Positions 32,403-35,559 of a stretch of DNA of 35,559 bases are shown one piece after another. How positions within the stretch are numbered: position 1 is the stretch's first letter; each line of letters starts with the position of its first letter. This DNA comes from Actinomycetes bacterium (GTDB lineage: Bacteria > Actinomycetota > Acidimicrobiia > Acidimicrobiales > Acidimicrobiaceae). The position numbers and the translations under genes were made by a program. The notes below the pieces were generated by a model. That model worked only from the letters and a program-made list of their open reading frames with translations, searched no databases and had not been told where the DNA came from. The stretch lies in the NCBI GenBank assembly GCA_021826315.1, contig JAKAZZ010000024.1:1-35559 (forward strand). The letters are read 5' to 3'.

Positions 32403-32870
32403 CTAAGCTGCCGCCAAAGGGTCGGGAGCAATATCTAGAAAACGAACGCGGTCAGCAACCGATCGAAGGACTCGAGAGATGTGCCCGTAGCGAGAAATTA
32501 CCTCGACGTCTAGATTGCTTCTACGTGCACTTAGTGCAGCGTCGACGAAGATATGGTCTCCTGAACCAATGACGATACCGTCAAAACGACGCTCGAAACC
32601 GCCCGCCTCTTCGCAGACCCCGAGCAAAGCTTTATCGGCTCCATCTTTGCCTGAGGCTACTACATACCTCGCCGAACCGAACCCGAATGCCGCCGTCGCC
32701 AGCATCCGGTGGCAACAACCGACCACGACAAGATCGTCTCCGCCAACGATACCAAGGCCGAAGTAGGCAGCGCCCAAAGCTCTACACAAAAAGTCATCCG
32801 GACAGGGCGAACCCGCCAAATTTTCGATATCAACCAAGTGCAGTCGTCGATTCGGATATGAAAAAATCAT
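32403..32870 (-). CDS. NYN/PIN-like domain protein (putative ribonuclease)
   Basis: The 155-residue protein resembles NYN-domain nucleases. LHLVDIENLAG carries the first acidic residues, SGKDGADKALL and IVIGSGDHIFVDAAL the others, together the usual three or four aspartates of the metal site. NYN proteins cut RNA; the target here is unknown. ATG at 32870 is preferred because GGGGGAT stands four bases before it, though the frame is open 21 codons upstream. It is convergent with the MoaD-like gene. A perfect 10-bp hairpin lies 40 bases before the start. Confidence 0.78.
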   Translation of the reverse strand: MIFSYPNRRLHLVDIENLAGSPCPDDFLCRALGAAYFGLGIVGGDDLVVVGCCHRMLATAAFGFGSARYVVASGKDGADKALLGVCEEAGGFERRFDGIVIGSGDHIFVDAALSARRSNLDVEVISRYGHISRVLRSVADRVRFLDIAPDPLAAA

Positions 32871-33732
32871 ACGTATCCCCCGTCCCCGTTCCACAAGGTG
32901 ATCATCGAAGAGTTGAGTGTAAAAACTGCTCACTCAACTCGAAAATTCAACCGCACTCCATGCCTCGAATTCCATCCAAATTTAACGGCAACTGCGCACA
33001 ATGGATAGGAAATTGAAACCTGAAATGAGGTCGTCATCAACCTCATCCATCCCCTAATTCCAAAGGATATCAACTATCTGTAACAGCTGAAAGGAAAAAG
33101 TCCCTCGCATTACGAATTAGAAGGAATATCCCCTTAATGGGCGAATGCCGTCAATCCAGCGACGCCGATTCCCCAATACCGTCGACATCCAACTTGCAAC
33201 TACTCTCCCGTCATCTCCTTTAACGCAACGATTAGGTACGATCGCGCCCCATTTCAACTCTCGCGAAGCGATCTTTGTTCCGTTCATTTGAATTGCTAGT
33301 AGTTAACTTTCCGTTAATATAAAAACGATGTCGTAAATTTCCTAGATATTTTCAAAACATTAATAAAACGCTAATTCTCCCAAATTACTGTTAATTGAAA
33401 TCATTTCGCTTCTAATAGAGCGCGGTTATAAAAGTAGTAGCATGTGTAATTTGATAGACTTGCAAGGATCTTCGCCAGATACAGTAGCTACTTTGAAGTG
33501 GCGATTAGCCAAAAGCGATGACTACAAAAGCCAAAATGAACTCAGATATCTCTTGAATTTTTCAAAAAAATTTCATAAGATTTGAACATTAGAAGTACTA
33601 AAGAAAAAATTGAAATTTGTCGAATAACAGCTATTGGATTGAAGACTGGCTCAGCATCATCGAAATACCTCTTATGCCAATTCCCAGACTTCTTTCAGAT
33701 TCGATATAGTCAGAAGTTTTAGAGTGTAAATC
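32871..33732. other. Long AT-rich intergenic region
   Basis: About 860 bases separate the NYN gene from the ferric-reductase-like gene and show no convincing long frame. Two hairpins are clear: 32910-32940 (separate entry) and ATGAGGT/ACCTCAT at 33025-33046 with an 8-base loop. From about 33300 on the region is markedly AT-rich with A and T tracts, for example 33557-33577. A 47-codon frame runs from ATG 33442 to TGA 33585 without a ribosome binding site. A promoter and regulatory sites of the flavocytochrome gene are expected here, but I see no clear -10/-35 pair. Confidence 0.5.
32910..32940 (-). promoter_or_regulatory. Perfect inverted repeat upstream of the NYN gene
   Basis: GAGTTGAGTG (32910-32919) and CACTCAACTC (32931-32940) are perfect 10-bp arms around 11 bases. 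It lies in the 5' region of the NYN gene, so it is either an operator or a 5' leader hairpin, perhaps a target of the nuclease itself (inference). Confidence 0.5.
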
Positions 33733-35130
33733 ATGGCATCACAGTTAGAGCATCATTCGAGGGTAAGAGAGTTATGGTCGAGGCCGCAAAACGTGCGCCG
33801 CAGCCCAAACCTACCCCTTCCATCCAAGGGAGCCGTAGATGCAGCCGCATTAATTTTGGGTCTTGGTCTTGGAGCAACCATTGCTTTGTATGTCCTTGGG
33901 GAAGCAAACGGTGCCCTCAAGGGACCTGGTGGACTTGCCCTAGCGATCACACGGGCATCCGGCCTAATTGCAACCTACATGTTGATCCTGGTGGTACTCC
34001 TTGCGGCGCGTGTTTCGATCATTGAAAGGACTCTAGGTCAAGATAAACTGGTTAAGTGGCACCGCAAACTTGCACCGTATGCACTCGTACTCTTGACGGT
34101 GCACGTTGTACTCTCGGTCTATGGATATGCGAAACTTTCGAATACTTCGCTTTTCAAACAGCTGACAACATTTATCTTTCACTACCCTGACGTGCTCATG
34201 GCTATCGTTGGATATCTTCTACTGGTGATGGCCGGCGTGACATCGTACAAGCGCGCTAGATCCAAGATGAAGTACGAAACTTGGTGGGTAGTCCACCTCT
34301 ACACATATCTTGGAGTAGCCCTAGCAGTTGCCCACCAAGTACGAACCGGGGTCATGTTTTTAAATCACCCACTCGCACGCGATCTTTGGGTTGCAACATT
34401 TATCGTCGTCGCGGAGTTCGTTCTCTGGAATCGACTCCTCGTTACCGTCTATCGAAACGCGGTACACCGACTCAAAGTAGTAGCGATTGTCGAAGAAGGG
34501 CCAGGGGTATTTTCGGTAACTTGCCAAGGAAAGCACCTCGACAAACTTCCAGTTTCGGGGGGTCAATTCATTCAATGGCGGTTCTTGAGCAAGGATCTAT
34601 TTCTCCACTCACATCCGTACTCGCTTAGTGCAATGCCTAGACCACCGTATCTCCGTGTAACAATCAAAGATTCAGGCGACCATTCCGGGCTAGTTTCCAA
34701 GCTTAAAGTCGGAACCAGAGTCTTTATCGAAGGTCCATATGGAGCCTTCACAAGGTACCGCACGACAAATAAGAAGGTAACACTCATTGGCGCAGGCGTT
34801 GGTGCAACTCCAATTCGCGCGCTTCTCGAAGATATGCCACCGGACGTTGAGACGAACGTTATCTTGCGCGGATCTTCCGCCGATGACCTAATCCATAACG
34901 ACGAGATTGCTGAATTGATGGCTAACCGCCGTGGCAAGTTCTACGAGGTAACGGGTTCGCGAAACAGCGTAAAACTTGACCCAGCCACACTCAAGCGATT
35001 AGTACCAGAGGCTAACAAAAACGACTTCTTCATATGCGGACCAGTCGGATTCAACGACGAGGTCAAAGAGAGCCTCAGCAAGCTTGGTGTCACACAGGAC
35101 ATGATTCATATCGAAGAATTCGCCTTCTAA
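33733..35130 (+). CDS. Ferric-reductase-like flavocytochrome (FRD membrane domain plus FNR-type FAD/NAD domain)
   Basis: The 465-residue protein has a membrane domain of about six helices (37-56, 71-92, 112-131, 153-171, 186-203, 218-236) with four histidines at H110, H124, H188 and H201, the usual ligands of two b hemes. A ferredoxin-reductase module follows: HSHPYSLSAMP binds FAD, VFIEGPYGAF comes next, GAGVGATPIRALLED binds NAD(P), and FFICGPVGFNDEV closes it. It should move electrons from cytoplasmic NAD(P)H through hemes to the outside. ATG is the start, with a weak ribosome binding site. The next gene encodes an exported, probably FMN-binding protein, a usual neighbour that may receive the electrons. 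In an iron-rich acid habitat Fe(III) is one possible acceptor (inference). Confidence 0.91.
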   Translation: MASQLEHHSRVRELWSRPQNVRRSPNLPLPSKGAVDAAALILGLGLGATIALYVLGEANGALKGPGGLALAITRASGLIATYMLILVVLLAARVSIIERTLGQDKLVKWHRKLAPYALVLLTVHVVLSVYGYAKLSNTSLFKQLTTFIFHYPDVLMAIVGYLLLVMAGVTSYKRARSKMKYETWWVVHLYTYLGVALAVAHQVRTGVMFLNHPLARDLWVATFIVVAEFVLWNRLLVTVYRNAVHRLKVVAIVEEGPGVFSVTCQGKHLDKLPVSGGQFIQWRFLSKDLFLHSHPYSLSAMPRPPYLRVTIKDSGDHSGLVSKLKVGTRVFIEGPYGAFTRYRTTNKKVTLIGAGVGATPIRALLEDMPPDVETNVILRGSSADDLIHNDEIAELMANRRGKFYEVTGSRNSVKLDPATLKRLVPEANKNDFFICGPVGFNDEVKESLSKLGVTQDMIHIEEFAF

Positions 35131-35180
35131 AGATGAACTCGAATTACCAGATGAAACACTTGAAAAGGTTTAAATAAACT

Positions 35181-35559
35181 ATGAAACGCTCATTTTACGT
35201 CATAACAGGTACAGGCGTTGGCCTAGTCGGAGTGCTGTCATTCCAATCCAGTCCGGCAAAGGTTACGCTCGGATCGTCACTCCCAACATCAGGTTCGACT
35301 GCGACCTCCACTTCGTCATCTCCAACCACTTCACCCGCCGCTAGCTCTACGACAGCAGCTCCAACGACGACTGCCGCAAAGGCCACTTCAAATCAGAACA
35401 CGGCGACTACATCAGCTCCAGCTACAAGTACAGCTCCTGCAACTACGGCCGCACCAACTACGACAGCAGCTCCAACGACGACAGCAGCAGCTGGTCCTAC
35501 AAGTGCAACCGGCCCTACGGTAAACTACTACTTTGGCACTTTGGCAGTAACCGTGACGG
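35181..35559 (+). CDS. Exported protein with Thr/Ala/Pro linker, probably FMN-binding (partial)
   Basis: The frame is open from ATG 35181 to the window edge (126 codons). It starts with a short signal peptide or anchor (MKRSFYVITGTGVGLVGVLSF), quoted at its 20-odd residues in part, and continues with about 85 residues rich in Thr, Ser, Ala and Pro, including TTTAAP repeats. The last visible residues, TVNYYFGTLAVTVT, look like the start of an FMN-binding domain (typical YGTVQVQVTV). That call rests on these few residues and on the neighbouring flavocytochrome gene 50 bases upstream. The linker would hold the domain away from the membrane in the wall. The ribosome binding site is weak (AAGG 12 bases before). 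Confidence 0.7.
   Translation, partial: MKRSFYVITGTGVGLVGVLSFQSSPAKVTLGSSLPTSGSTATSTSSSPTTSPAASSTTAAPTTTAAKATSNQNTATTSAPATSTAPATTAAPTTTAAPTTTAAAGPTSATGPTVNYYFGTLAVTVT

Overview
The window looks like chromosomal DNA of an actinobacterium, most likely of the class Acidimicrobiia (the Acidimicrobium/Ferrimicrobium/Acidithrix type). Reasons: a DUF2469 gene next to rplS, a small actinobacterial zinc-binding protein, a PaaG-like crotonase, many GTG and TTG starts, moderate GC content by eye, and Thr/Ala/Pro linkers of the TTTAAP kind on exported proteins. The species assignment is an inference. No insertion sequence, prophage, CRISPR array or tRNA gene was found.

Layout. 1-4349: an iron-sulfur protein and rubrerythrin (minus) face a glycerol 3-phosphate dehydrogenase/glycerol kinase pair (plus) across a leader that can fold into a three-helix RNA. 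4449-7815: purK and purE, which catalyse consecutive steps, are separated by a membrane GGDEF (diguanylate cyclase) gene on the other strand. 7898-9656: an ECF sigma factor and a membrane protein that probably is its anti-sigma partner. 9722-10076: the RNase P RNA gene rnpB on the plus strand. 10069-14133: a coiled-coil zinc-ribbon protein, a class A penicillin-binding protein, an Nfu-type Fe-S carrier and inorganic pyrophosphatase.

14248-18087 is the most interesting block: an Rrf2-family regulator with three cysteines is divergent from a NapH/NosR-like membrane polyferredoxin and a GltD-like flavoprotein carrying extra [4Fe-4S] motifs. They look like a regulated electron-transfer module from NAD(P)H to the membrane. 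It is followed by a two-gene unit of an unknown 115-residue protein and a leucine-rich-repeat-variant (LRV) protein with N-terminal cysteines.

20269-23483 holds a crotonase, an AIM24-family protein, a small zinc protein and a Cys/Met PLP enzyme. 23846-28195 is the conserved ffh-rpsP-khpA-rimM-trmD-rplS-DUF2469 translation cluster (minus), with hairpin terminators that divide it. 28366-32870 holds a GNAT-like protein, a Pif1-like helicase with a C-terminal HRDC-like part, a BNR beta-propeller protein paired with a MoaD/ThiS-like protein ending in Gly-Gly, and a NYN/PIN-like nuclease. After an AT-rich gap of about 860 bases, 33733-35559 encodes a ferric-reductase-like flavocytochrome and the start of an exported protein that probably is FMN-binding.

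Redox chemistry and Fe-S clusters recur across the window (dicluster protein, rubrerythrin, GlpD, Nfu, Rrf2 module, LRV, ferric reductase). All function calls rest on reading motifs by eye; no search was run.
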